37,895 nt of DNA from assembly GCA_003427395.1 (NCBI GenBank), contig BFEA01000390.1, positions 1,185,053-1,222,947 on the forward strand, in the 5' to 3' direction. How positions within the stretch are numbered: the stretch's first letter is position 1; each line of letters opens with the position of its first letter. The position numbers and the translations under genes were made by a program. Origin of the DNA: Chara braunii. Its lineage: Eukaryota > Streptophyta > Charophyceae > Charales > Characeae. Below the pieces are notes generated by a model, which saw only the letters and a list, made by a program, of their open reading frames with translations, was not told the DNA's origin and did not search any database. Positions 21,236-30,561 of the stretch are shown one piece after another.

Positions 21236-21390
21236 AGACAACGTGGCCAATGCCACATCAACTGTAGAGACAGGTGGCATGCACCACATCATCAATGAAG
21301 ACAGGTGGCAAAGCCACATCAGCAATGCAGACAAATTCATGCACCACATCAGCAGTTTAAACAAGTGGCAGCATTGTCGAGCGCATCGGT
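21236..21390 (+). repeat. 31-bp tandem repeat with internal GTGGC/GCCAC hairpins
   Basis: Units beginning AGACA (21236, 21268, 21299, 21329, last one altered at about 21359) are spaced 30-32 bases. Units 1 and 3 contain perfect 5-bp hairpins (GTGGC-CAAT-GCCAC at 21243-21256; GTGGC-AAA-GCCAC at 21305-21317). Unit 2 keeps GTGG/CCAC, and unit 4 has lost the left arm. A frame starting at 21243 or so runs through them but has no recognisable product. Confidence 0.75.
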
Positions 21391-22480
21391 CCGACGCCGC
21401 ACGAGGCAGCGCGGGACCCTCCCAGCCGCGTCACGCAGGAGTTGGTCTTAATCCTTCGTCACAATTATACATGAAGCTTCCGCAAGCCGCTTCGGCCGAG
21501 TGCGCCAGCCATACCTCTCGTGAGCCCCTGCGACAGGATAAGGCCTACGCGAGGTACGACTTACCTCCACCTTACGGGAGTTGTCACCTCCCTTCCGTGG
21601 GCGTATCCCCGCCGAGCTACCAGTCCACAGTACGAAAGCTAATCAGCTGCAATCGTAGAGGTGGACCACTCGAGGGTGTTTCTCGTTCGCTGTAGCATAA
21701 GGGGTACGCGCGGTAATATGCATCTATCGGACCCGCACGCGAACCGACATCTTGGGGGGCTGAAGTCCCAAACGCGGCTCGTCGCCGGTCGACTAGGACG
21801 TATCCCACTACCACACATACACCACACTACGAACACGAAAATAACACACACACACACAAATCAAACAACGCGACAACACTCCTAGTCCGTTCAGTAGCCG
21901 TCCCATAACTTTCCGGTGCGAAAATCGGATGAGCGTCACGCGCGAGACTTAGTATAAAACCGCGCGAACGCAGGGCCTACTCATATCGACTCGCAATGCA
22001 AGCATACGCAAGCGGTCGCATTGATGGCGTACTATGCAGTACCCATACTCATGCGGTCCTCGTTAATCTCGAGGGTCGCATTCGACACTCGAATGTCGGC
22101 TGACATGCGCCTTGAGGGTTAATCTCTCGACGCTGGACAACCGCCAAGCGCGGTTGAGAACCACACCCTCTTCTGCACCCTGCGGAGAGTGGGTGGTACA
22201 CAGGTTCGTACCTGTGGTGGCAATCGTCTCTTATTGCCTTCGAGACCAGCTCCATCATCTAGGGCCTGCAAACGAGTCAAGGGGTTTGACTTTGACGGCT
22301 GCCACGGACTACAACGATCAACTATAATAACTCTAAGAAGCAAAAGGGCCTCCACATCCCAAAGTTCACAACCTCGGATAGCCCTGCCGATCGGCACCAA
22401 CGGCCTATCCTGACTCTGGGCACACACATACTCACACAAATTGCCTAGTCCAATAACTCCAGACACTAGGACAGGCGGAC
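21391..22480. other. CpG-rich gene-free stretch
   Basis: CG dinucleotides are frequent here, unlike the surrounding AT-rich DNA. A 7-bp stem with a TCGT loop (CACAGGT / ACCTGTG) lies near 22199-22216. The first of two TATA modules lies inside it. No protein or RNA gene was recognised. Confidence 0.5.
21953..22008 (+). promoter_or_regulatory. TATA-box module, copy 1
   Basis: TATAAAA at 21953 is followed by CGCGCGAACG, CAGGGCC at +18 and CATACG at +50 from the first T. The same three elements occur at +0, +18 and +51 in the module at 22500. Spacing and sequence agreement indicate a duplicated core promoter, possibly within a pair of diverged LTRs. Confidence 0.5.
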
Positions 22481-22499
22481 GTTGCACACAAGATTTTAA

Positions 22500-22556
22500 T
22501 ATAAAGTTGCGCGGCTGCAGGCCCTTCCCTCGTCAATCGGCGATGCTAGTCATACG
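22500..22556 (+). promoter_or_regulatory. TATA-box module, copy 2
   Basis: TATAAA at 22500, CAGGCCC at 22518-22524 and CATACG at 22551-22556, parallel to copy 1. Flanking DNA is only weakly similar between copies. The direct downstream sequence forms hairpins rather than a reading frame. Confidence 0.5.
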
Positions 22557-22574
22557 AGGCCATCGCAGTTTCGG

Positions 22575-22647
22575 CCTCGCAATATTGAATGGTTGAAGGA
22601 ATATATCGCGAGGGGTTGCCCTTCACGATATTGAACTGCTGAAGGGC
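22575..22647. repeat. Two adjacent hairpins sharing a conserved loop motif
   Basis: Hairpin 1: CCTCGC at 22575-22580 with GCGAGG at 22608-22613. Hairpin 2: GCCCTTCA at 22618-22625 with TGAAGGGC at 22640-22647, 8 bp perfect with a 14-base loop. Their interiors share ATATTGAAyKGsTGAAGG while the closing stems differ, the same pattern as the larger array at 24523-25246. Confidence 0.7.
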
Positions 22648-22799
22648 ATGTAGTTCAGCCCTCGCGACATTTCTGCACTCTGGGTGGGGTGTCTCGATGG
22701 GCAAGGCAGATAGGTTTTGCGCACGGGAAGATTCCTTCCCTGCCGAGTCTAGGGCTTGGGATGTCCTGGACAAGGACCTCGAATCCGGGCCCAGGACTA

Positions 22800-23640
22800 A
22801 TGTTCGACTAAGAAACCCCTAAGAAGCATACAACCAGGTAGAGGGTTTTTTTTTCTGCCCTTTTCTCAACCTTAACCCTTATTTAACCCCTAATACGTTG
22901 GCCTCTAGGGCCATGCGAACTTCCAACGTAGGTACACATATATTCACACATATATATATATATATGGGGGGGAATAAGTATGTGACGATCACTTCTCACA
23001 GTCACAGTGAGACTCCTCACAGCCATATATATATGTGAGATCGCAGGCAGTCCAATCCAAAATCCGAACCACAGGACATACCTGCAATCACATCAAAGAG
23101 TCAAACAAAAGTCCATGCACTACACGGAGTCAACCCCAACTAATCTCTATATTCATACCCCTCGCTTTAGCCATGCAAGCCCCAACCTCCAGCCAACCAA
23201 CCATTATTAAATACTCGGTACCTTTGCTAAATGGCCATTCAATAAAAGTCCGTGTGAAACCTTAACAAAACAAATAAAATCACCAGGGCTAAAGCCTATT
23301 AGGTTGAGTATTGAGCGTGAGTTGGAATTGAGTCACAAACCGACGAATCGGCAACCGACCTGTTATCAACGATAACAAAAGGTGACCCTTATAGGATCAA
23401 GCTGAATCTAGTCCAGATCCTGAGTCAATCGATCAAGAGGACCTGTAACACATAACAAGCCAATTTCCAGGCTAAATTTATAAGTTCATGGAAAGTAACC
23501 CCCCATATCACGAACTTACTTAAATCGTCCTAATTAATTTCGCATAAGTCTACCTTTAAGCAAGTGCCACTTGAAAGGTAGACCCTGGCAGAGTCTCCTC
23601 CATTTAGAGCGGACTTTCCAAAATTGCTACCTGTCAAAAT
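22800..23640. other. No gene recognised; includes a TA microsatellite
   Basis: Non-coding DNA with a (TA)n run at 22949-22965 next to a G run. Short frames here show no family similarity. Confidence 0.5.
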
Positions 23641-23670
23641 ATAATCTAACTCCTCTAAACTTAGAAAATT

Positions 23671-24215
23671 TCGGCAGCGCTTCCCGTAGGAAAAGTGCCC
23701 TCGCAGAATTTATACTAGCTCAAAAGTCCAACTTCTATTTCTAGAAGTCAAAAATTTGTCTAACTCCCTGGATTAGTAAAAATTTGGGCAGCACTTCCTC
23801 TAGAAAAAGGGATTTCCCAGATTTATACTAAGACAGTCATGAACTCATACATAAAATCTGAGTCCAACCAAGACAAATTTTAACTAACTCCTTAGATTTG
23901 TAGAAATTTCGACAGCGCTTCCCGTAGAGAAAGTGCTATTCTAAAATTTATACAAAGATAAGTTCAGAATCTAAAGTGATTTTGACTTTTCAAAGTCTAA
24001 AGTGATTTTGACTTTTCAAAGTCTAATTTTGTCCAACTCCCTGAATTAGCAAAAAATTGGGCATCACTCCCTTTAGAAAAGAAGATGTTCCAAATTTTTA
24101 CTAAGCCAAAAAAGTCAAAAAAGTTAGACCCTGAACCCTGAAGAAGACGAAGTCTGACTACCTCCCTGGTTTCTTAGAAATTTCGGCAGCGCTTCCCGTA
24201 GAGGAAGTGGCTTAC
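23671..24215 (-). repeat. Tandem array of about 120-150 bp units with a small hairpin
   Basis: Five units centred near 23677, 23787, 23911, 24060 and 24186 each carry a core like TTTCGGCAGCGCTTCCCGTA, a CTCCCTGG-like upstream word and ATTTATACTA downstream. Units 1, 3 and 5 form hairpins (unit 3: AGCGCTT 23914-23920 with AAGTGCT 23931-23937; unit 5: CGCTTCC 24190-24196 with GGAAGTG 24203-24209 including a G-T pair); units 2 and 4 are a diverged subtype. The reverse complement of the core matches GAAGTGCTGCCGAAATTT at 37064-37081, so the family is shared with element F and lies here in the opposite orientation. Confidence 0.75.
23974..24025. repeat. 26-bp exact tandem duplication
   Basis: AAGTGATTTTGACTTTTCAA followed by AGTCTA occurs twice back to back (23974-23999 and 24000-24025). 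Each unit has an internal inverted repeat GACTTT TC AAAGTC. It lies inside the array above and accounts for the longer spacing between its third and fourth units. Confidence 0.85.
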
Positions 24216-24522
24216 CAAGATTTATACAAGGCCAAGTATAACAAAAGATCCCAGAAAATGCAAAAACCGATCTAAGAAAAACAAAGACTTAGCTCAGAAA
24301 ATGCAGGAATTGAAACTAGCTCCTATAACTCTAGCACGTGGCGAGCAACTAAAGCAACTACCTGTCAAACTGAAACTCAGACTAAGTAGTAACCTCATTC
24401 AGTAACATGCAGGCCAAGCCACAAAGGTAAGTGATCTCACCATCCCAAAGTCAACTTAGCAAACAATAGTTCATAGTCTTTCAATGATTTATCCCTCTAT
24501 ACCTAGCTTACATAAAGCATAA

Positions 24523-25246
24523 AGCTAGACCACCCAAACTTATAGAACCTGTCTAGCTCAGCCATAAAATATACACAAACACAGGGCACAACAACTTCTC
24601 TTCTTTGGGCATGTGACTAGTCCACCCTAGCCGCCCTGAACTGTTTAAATATCCAACCTTTATATACTTCTCTGCACTTAGTCTATTGAGGTAGCATATA
24701 ACTGAGCCGATCATCTTCAACTCAAGACTCAGTCTGCCCCTTCGTACCACAAGTTTATTCTTAATTAGTACTCTCTTCAAATGGTGATAAGCTATAGTCA
24801 GACCACCCAAACTTATGGAACCTTATCTGACTAGCCTATTCATAAATAATATAATAACAAGGTATAGCCAAATTATAACCTTCTGGTTCCAACATGTGCG
24901 AGGCGTTGGACCAAGACCACCCAAACTAATGGAACATGTCTTGGTCCTCGACCTGGTTCATTTCTCTCCAAACCAAAGCAAGAAGAGGTTGAGCCTCCCA
25001 AACTTATGGAACATGCTCAGACCTCCTCGTTCAGGAACTAAAGAAACTGACAAAAACCCAAAGTAAACAAGGCGACCAAGCCACCCAAACTTATGGAACA
25101 TGCTTGGTCCCTGAAGAGTCAACCACATTCAGCCCTCACAGGTCAGAGCAACCAAACCACCCAAACTTATGGAACATGTCTGGTCCTCCAGCCAATTCAA
25201 AAATAAACATAGCACTGGACCTTCCCAAACTTATGGAACTGGCCCA
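24523..25246. repeat. Seven-copy hairpin array: conserved loop, changing complementary stems
   Basis: Seven copies share a loop close to CACCCAAACTTATGGAACAT. Stems: AGCTAGAC/GTCTAGCT (24523-24558), TAGTCAGA/TCTGACTA (24795-24833), GGACCAAGAC/GTCTTGGTCC (24908-24947), GAGGT-t-GAGC/GCTC-ag-ACCTC (24985-25025), GACCAAGC/GCTTGGTC (25074-25109), ACCAAAC/GTCTGGT with one mismatch (25151-25184), TGGACC/GGCCCA with one mismatch (25216-25246). Stem sequences differ between copies but remain paired, while DNA between copies is unrelated. Spacing is irregular (about 75-270), so it is not a simple tandem repeat. No reading frame explains it, because copies are not in a common frame. Confidence 0.92.
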
Positions 25247-25249
25247 TCC

Positions 25250-26670
25250 TTTGGTTGACCTAGTCAAACACATGCAATACAGCCTTTCTCCCATCCTCCC
25301 CCCCAAGATGCAACCCCACAACCTGCTTTCAGTCAAACAACAAAACTGAAACTGACATTGCGCATACATTCCTTTAACGAGTCTGGTTATGTCGTGAAAG
25401 TCAAACTGAAAGTCAAAGTAGGGATGCATGCAGTATACTCAGTCAGACATGCAATGGGCCATGCGGATAGGGGCTATAATCTGGGTTTATAGAGGGGGAT
25501 GAAAAGTTACCTTACAATTCCTTGCCTCCAGAACTCCTCCCGAGTTCCGGCAGAGCTCCCGCAATCGGTGGGCTGACTCCCCACAGAGCCTTGCTGCGGT
25601 CCTACGGGTTGCAATCCCGCCTGCCGCCTTCCTCTCAGAACTGGATTAGACTTAAAGAGTAAGAAAGGCAGCAGATAAGGGGTTTCAGACGCTCGAGATA
25701 CAAGACGGGGACAACTCAACTCTTTGGAGAGGGCCTTGATACCTTTACTCGCCTGAGGGTCCCGCAATGGCAACCAATGTAACAGCTTGGTCAACTTCTG
25801 ACGCCAATTGTCAAGGTCAACCCTTTGCTGACTTCACAAATCGCGGCACTAACCCCCTACTTGTCCAGTCTGATCACCTCCCCGAGTCTCAACACCTCTC
25901 CTCAGCCCAATCGCCGCCGCATAGCAGTCTGTAACAGTTGGCAATAGCCCGCGGTAGCGTGCAGCAGTCTGCAGCAATCAATCAGCAGACAGCAGCTGGC
26001 GCAGCTACGGCTGCTTCTGCCAGTCAGCGCCCAGCCTCTTCTTCTTCTGCTTGTGCAGCTTGTCGACAAATCTTGGAAAATGTTTGGCAAACAAAAAAAC
26101 TTCCAGCTAGCGCATTCTCCCTGCATGCTAGCGCACAAGTGCTTCAGCACTTCCACGCATCTATGCCGGTGGAAATCTGTCATGTGGGGAGGTTGGCCTG
26201 GTCTCTTATAGTGCTGGCCTCCCTTCATGAGGTCTGAATCAGTCTTCCTTGGGTCTTTCCCCAGTCCTAGACCACTGCAGAATGTGTCCCAGTACCTTTC
26301 CCTCAGGGTCTGCTGCTGCTGCGGCCTTTAGGCCTGAATTTTGGACTTTGGGTCTGAATCTGGACTGCCTGTTGGACTTCGACTTGGACTGAGACTCTAC
26401 CCCATTGACTTCCATTCGAACAGACAACTTTTGCACGAACAGACACATCTACTGCACGAACAGACATGACTTACACAGCCCCCTGGACGAGCAGACGTGA
26501 CTCCCACAATTGAATGCTGCAACTGTTCGTCCTGGGGCACAACTGTGACCTTTGACACAACTCTTCACTTCAGTAGGCTGTGACTTTTGACCCAGGCCGA
26601 GTGAGCCCCATCATGCTGCATTCGTCATTCAGGGTCTGAACGGGCAAAGGCCCTTTTAAATAATGTGAAA
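25250..26670. other. No gene recognised; possible minus-strand LTR/primer-site junction
   Basis: On the minus strand TGGCGTCAGAAGTTGACC (25806-25789) lies two bases after a TTGACA end (25814-25809), the layout of an LTR end followed by a primer site. The matching tRNA is not recognised and no LTR partner was established. If real, the structured DNA at 21-25.8 kb would be the leader of a minus-strand element. Remaining short frames are not convincing. Confidence 0.25.
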
Positions 26671-26673
26671 GGG

Positions 26674-26699
26674 CTCTCTCTCTCTCTCTCTCTCTCTCT
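26674..26699. repeat. (CT)n microsatellite followed by a pyrimidine tract
   Basis: Thirteen CT dinucleotides, then after 26730 a CTTT-rich run to about 26788. Similar GTGTGTG...CTCTCTC sequence occurs at 18757-18790 and 19297-19330. Frames across it encode only Ser/Leu or Lys/Arg/Glu runs. Confidence 0.9.
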
Positions 26700-26883
26700 T
26701 CCGCGCACACACATACACACATCATGGCCGCTTTTCTTTCTTTCTTCTTTCTTTTTCTTTTCCTTTTTTTTTTTCTCCTTCTCTCTTTTCCGCGCATCAG
26801 AAGTCAGTGCACCCCACTGCGCGGTGCACCTCAAATATGAGCCGCAGTATTTATTTTTGTTTTCAATCCGGCAATGATTTTCG

Positions 26884-27852
26884 ACGTGACCCAGAGGCAA
26901 AAGTTGTTCAGTGTGATGACCCGACCAAACACGGACTGAGACACAGCTGATTTCTGAGTTTCCGGCTTGCTACTAAGTTCTCTAAGTCTTTGTGGGTACA
27001 CGCTTGCTGATCTGCATGTCTGTCTGGCTTGAGTGTGTGTGACCCGCAAGGGCACTTGCTCGTTCGTTGGGCCCTCAGGGTACCGAGGCCGAGCAGAAGA
27101 AGACAGAAGTGGCATTTTTAGAGGCCCAGTAGTTGTAGGCTAGGTTTAGGCGGGTACCAGGGCAACCAGTCTGAGTCTAGGGCCTGTACGGGGTATATCA
27201 GTCTGCAACGATGTTTCCCTCCGAAAGGGAGGAGGTACTGGTTACTTGGAAGGCCAAGTGGCCTGGAAGTCACCACCCAAGAGGCAAGCAGGCCGCTATA
27301 TCTCCAGGCTGCGCGAAGAGCCCAGCCTCATTGTCGGTATGCAAGTTTGGCGACACACTGGTTGGAGCGCTGCTGAGGGAAGGAGCAAGGACACGAAGGA
27401 GGAAGAAAACCAGGAGGAAGGGGGAGTGTCAGAGGTACTTACCTGGCTATGGTGGCAGCCATCTTCATCACCTTGGTGGGCGCTGCAGCAGGAAGGTCCC
27501 CGTTGCGGCAGAGCTACACCAAGAAGCTTCGAGACAGAGTCGGCATGGCGGCCTGAGCTAGAGCAGCCATAGCTGCTTTGGGTTGTCCGCCATAGCCTCG
27601 GCCTATGAGAGTGAAGAGCGAGGGAGGCAGCCATGGCTATGCTGGACCTCAAGTAATACCTGCAGTAGAAGAGGGATTCGGAGATTGATTCTGGTTCAGC
27701 CATTCAACATTGAATTATTATTTCTTGAGTGAATAAGAGAGGAGAGTGATTGGCGAAGAAGACGAGCTTTATTGTTTGTCTATGCTGGTGTACATCATCT
27801 TCTTCTTCTTTCTTTCTTCTTTTTCTTCTTCTTACCCTCTCTCTCCTCTCAA
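26884..27852. other. No secure gene; possible minus-strand exon
   Basis: The start resembles one arm of the foldback at 20077. On the minus strand a tract ending CTACTGCAG near 27660 and a strong donor-like CCAG/GTAAGT at 27446-27437 bracket an open frame of about 215 bases (MAASLALHSHRPRLW...). No family was recognised, and the two junctions alone do not establish a gene. Confidence 0.25.
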
Positions 27853-28136
27853 GTTCATTCATTTCTTTTTCGCAATTCGGGGGCATTGTACTATCTGATG
27901 AATGCGTACTTCGAAATTGGCCAGGATCATAACATCAGTCTGTTTTTCTGCTTGCCATTGTTCTTTCTTTTTTTTTTTCTTTTTTTTTTACAGGGACGTT
28001 CATTCATTTCTTTTTCGCAATTGGGGGGCATTGTACTATCTGATGAATGCGTACTTGTAAATTAGCCAGGATCATAACATCAGTCTGTTTTTCTGCTTGC
28101 CATAGTTCTTTGTTTGTTTGTTCTTTTTTTTACAGG
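27853..28136 (+). repeat. 145-bp tandem duplication ending in splice-acceptor-like tracts
   Basis: GTTCATTCATTTCTTTTTCG starts at 27853 and again at 27998. Both copies run through GGGGCATTGTACTATCTGAT and CCAGGATCATAACATCAGTC to a long T tract and ACAGGG (27989-27994 and 28132-28137). Copies differ by a few substitutions and T-tract length. A third TTTCTTTACAGG follows at about 28235-28246. Confidence 0.88.
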
Positions 28137-28401
28137 GGCATTCCCCGGCCCTTCCCTGGCCAGGCCGCCAGGGCAACAGAGGTGACCCAAGCGGCCCGGT
28201 TGGTAACGCAGATTCTATTTCAATACATCATATGTTTCTTTACAGGTCAAGAGGTTAATAGATCCTCAGCTTTGAAGTGAGTCTACAAAGGGGATATATG
28301 TTCCCGCTTTCTATTACAACCTTTCCACATCTGCATTTAACCCACCACAGCATGTCTCAGTTCAGTCTACCTCATTCCTGCACGTCCATTGTATGTCTCA
28401 C

Positions 28402-28628
28402 CTCTCTACCATCATTACATAGTCAGAAGCTTGCTGTCGCGCCCTTCCACGAGATTGAATGTGACTTCTAACCGTTGTTGACAAATCGAACCGAATGACT
28501 GATCTGCATTTCTGAACGTCCAACCCCTCCTCGATGACATCCGTGGCAAATAGTAACTGGATGGTCCCATTTCTGAATGTCTCGATGATGTCATTTTGCT
28601 TCTGACTGGTCAAGTATTTGACATTACC
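28402..28628 (-). CDS. Dicer-like protein, exon for the end of the helicase domain
   Basis: A 227-bp open exon on the minus strand is bounded by acceptor TTGTGTTGCAG and donor GAGAG/GTGAGA, phase 0 at the start and 2 at the end. It encodes helicase C-terminal motifs in Dicer form: IETFRNGTIQLLFATDVIEE (motif V follows the LLFATD), GLDVQKCRSVIRFDLSTTV, then SHIQSRGRARQQASDYVMMV (motif VI). Plant DCL1 has the same ...IQSRGRAR...SDY..MVER order, and the donor falls just after ER. Dicers cut double-stranded RNA into small RNAs. The next exons (DUF283, PAZ, RNase III) were not found in the 2 kb downstream, and upstream the intron is interrupted by element C. It may be part of a live gene with long introns or an isolated gene fragment. 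Confidence 0.82.
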
Positions 28629-28764
28629 CTGCAACACAACCATCATTGTAGAATAAGTCATAAGGGTACAACAGATTGAAAAAGCACATCAACAGCACAT
28701 GTAAATGAAGACTTGTTTCCTAGACAGAACAAAGCACAATCACTACCACAAGGAAATAAGCAAT

Positions 28765-29809
28765 TGCTAGGAATATGAGTGTGAACGATATACAGAAAAC
28801 GCGGAATCACAAAGATGTCCAAGTAGTCGTGTCCAAGCAGAGAGTACAAATGCACCAAGAAACCATCCATATAGAGCAATACAATGAAGTAATGAGCCAA
28901 TGTTCAAGCCCGTAGGCCACACCAACACAGTATCCAAAGTCGCTCCTCTCTGTCTGGCGCTCAGCGCCCAGCCTACTCTACCCGACTATCCTACCTACAG
29001 CTGAGTTCACGCAACAGACTCACTTCGACTCTCGAAGACCAACGTACATCACTGTCAACACCATAGCTGACCTCCCTCCATGCACCAGGTACATATCTTG
29101 TCACCCTCAGTCGGACCTTGATTACCCCACACTCGCCTCCTTCCCTGAAGACCACCAGATCGCCCTGCTCACCCCCTAGCGCCCAGCAGCCCGGCTATGG
29201 CTGCTTGCACCCCGCTGCCCTGCAGCGCCCCGTCAACGCCCTTGGCCGCAGCGCAGCATCAAGCAGTAGCCAGTAGCACGTCCGCATTGCCTACGCAGGC
29301 CAGAATGCCTGGCCTGGGCTGCCTCACTTCTTTTATGAAAGTGGCAGCCTCCTGGATGCTGCGTGTGGCCTGGCTGGAAGCTTCCAGTAGCTTCCGGTTG
29401 GGCCTCAGTCCCTGCGACCAGACCCGAGCCTACAGTTGAGGGCCTGGGCACCTTTTACAGTTGGGCACGGCCTGAGTCTCCGGACTTGGGCTGTTTGCTG
29501 CATCTGTGCAGGGCTCCCAGGTAGGTACGTCGACAGTACTGCTTTTGCATAGGCCGATGGCCTGCTTCTCAATGTATCGGCCCTGCTTTGTGTGTATGTG
29601 CCCAGGCGCAACTGTCAAGGCCTGGGCCAACTGTACGACGCAGCTTAGTGAGGCTCGCATGTCCATTCAACCAACTGGCGAGTGTCGAATTTTGGCCTTT
29701 GACGAATATTCAGGCCCGCCTTCACTTAGTGCGGACACTTCGCTTGCCGGGGGCCTTTGCCCAGAACATGTGATGTCTGATAGGGCCCCATGAGGGCTTG
29801 TTCTTGCCA
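28765..29809 (-). repeat. 3' LTR of element C
   Basis: On the minus strand it starts TGGCAAGAACAAGCCCTCAT at 29809 and ends CATATTCCTAGCA at 28765, aligning with TGTGAGGATTGAGCCC and CATGTTCCTTGCA of element A. The purine tract GCTAGGGGGGATGGAA lies just upstream (29825-29810). LTR similarity includes GACTACTTGGAC near its end. Confidence 0.88.
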
Positions 29810-29847
29810 TTCCATCCCCCCTAGCTTCGAAAGTCCACTGAGATGCT

Positions 29848-30561
29848 TCATGCTGGTGCCTTCCCCTTCAGTTTCTTCTCATATTCTGCCACGATTTGAG
29901 GAGCCGTCTTGACAAGTTCCTCCCTGGGAATCCATCGATCTTCCTTGGGATCAGTATGATGCCTGAAATGTACTATGTACTCCCTTGCAGGCTTAGGAGG
30001 TCTGCCCCTGCCAGGTGGCTTGGGAACAGGCGTGTCTCTGTGGTCCAGGATATCGTCGACATCCACGTGGGGGCAGCATAAATCTCCGTGATGGGAACTT
30101 TTCTGTCTCAGCGAAGGGTGCAAGCTTGGAGGCGTGTAAAACAGGGTAAGTGCGGAGGTGACCAGTGATACGAATGATGTACGAGGGACCATCCAAATCA
30201 TTGCCCACAATATCTAAGACTTCCCAGGGACCGAAATACTGAGGCATTAGTTTCCTAGAGATGCCAAACTCCTGCTCCAGCACTAGCCTTAACCCATACG
30301 TTCCCCTACCTAGAATGTGGACTGTCAGCGATGCTTGTTCTCATAAGCAATCATGGCTTCCTGAGATTTCTTGATGTGTTCGACAGTCTGCTGCGACAAT
30401 TTCTCGAACTGGACACCAAATTCAATGGTTCCAGGAGTTGCAGCAGTTTGGTTTTCAGGCAGGAGGAAGTCTAGAGCAGACCTAGGTTTCCATCCCAGAT
30501 GTAGTTGATTAGGGCTGACGCCAATGGTGCTGTGTACAGCATTGCTGTACAGACAGTCATC
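29848..30561 (-). pseudogene. Integrase C-terminus and chromodomain-like tail, element C
   Basis: Two overlapping frames hold the GPY/F module (FGISRKLMPQYFGPWEVLDI; HASKLAPFAETEKFPSRR) and then, after a shift near 30060, DVDDILDHRDTPVPKPPGRG and the YIVHFRHHTDPKEDRWIPRE tail. The tail is intact and closely matches element A. An in-frame TAG just downstream of IKPN (near 30565) separates it from the core. Confidence 0.87.

Noticed and set aside
21243-21695. 150-codon frame across the 31-bp array as a repeat protein
   Set aside because: The unit length varies (30-32), so the frame is not kept by design, and the hairpin structure explains the repeat better.
22190-22220. tRNA T-arm-like sequence CAGGTTCGTACCTG
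   Set aside because: The loop is one base short, no acceptor, D or anticodon arms pair around it, and it is better described as a simple hairpin.
24523-25246. CRISPR array
   Set aside because: Spacing is irregular, the repeats include variable arms, no cas genes exist and the DNA is eukaryotic.
26570-26900. Lys/Arg/Glu-rich minus-strand frames
   Set aside because: They are translations of the CT and CTTT microsatellites.
27246-27572. 108-codon plus-strand frame starting MEGQVAWKSPPKRQ
   Set aside because: No family similarity and an overlapping minus-strand frame with better splice-site context; neither is convincing.
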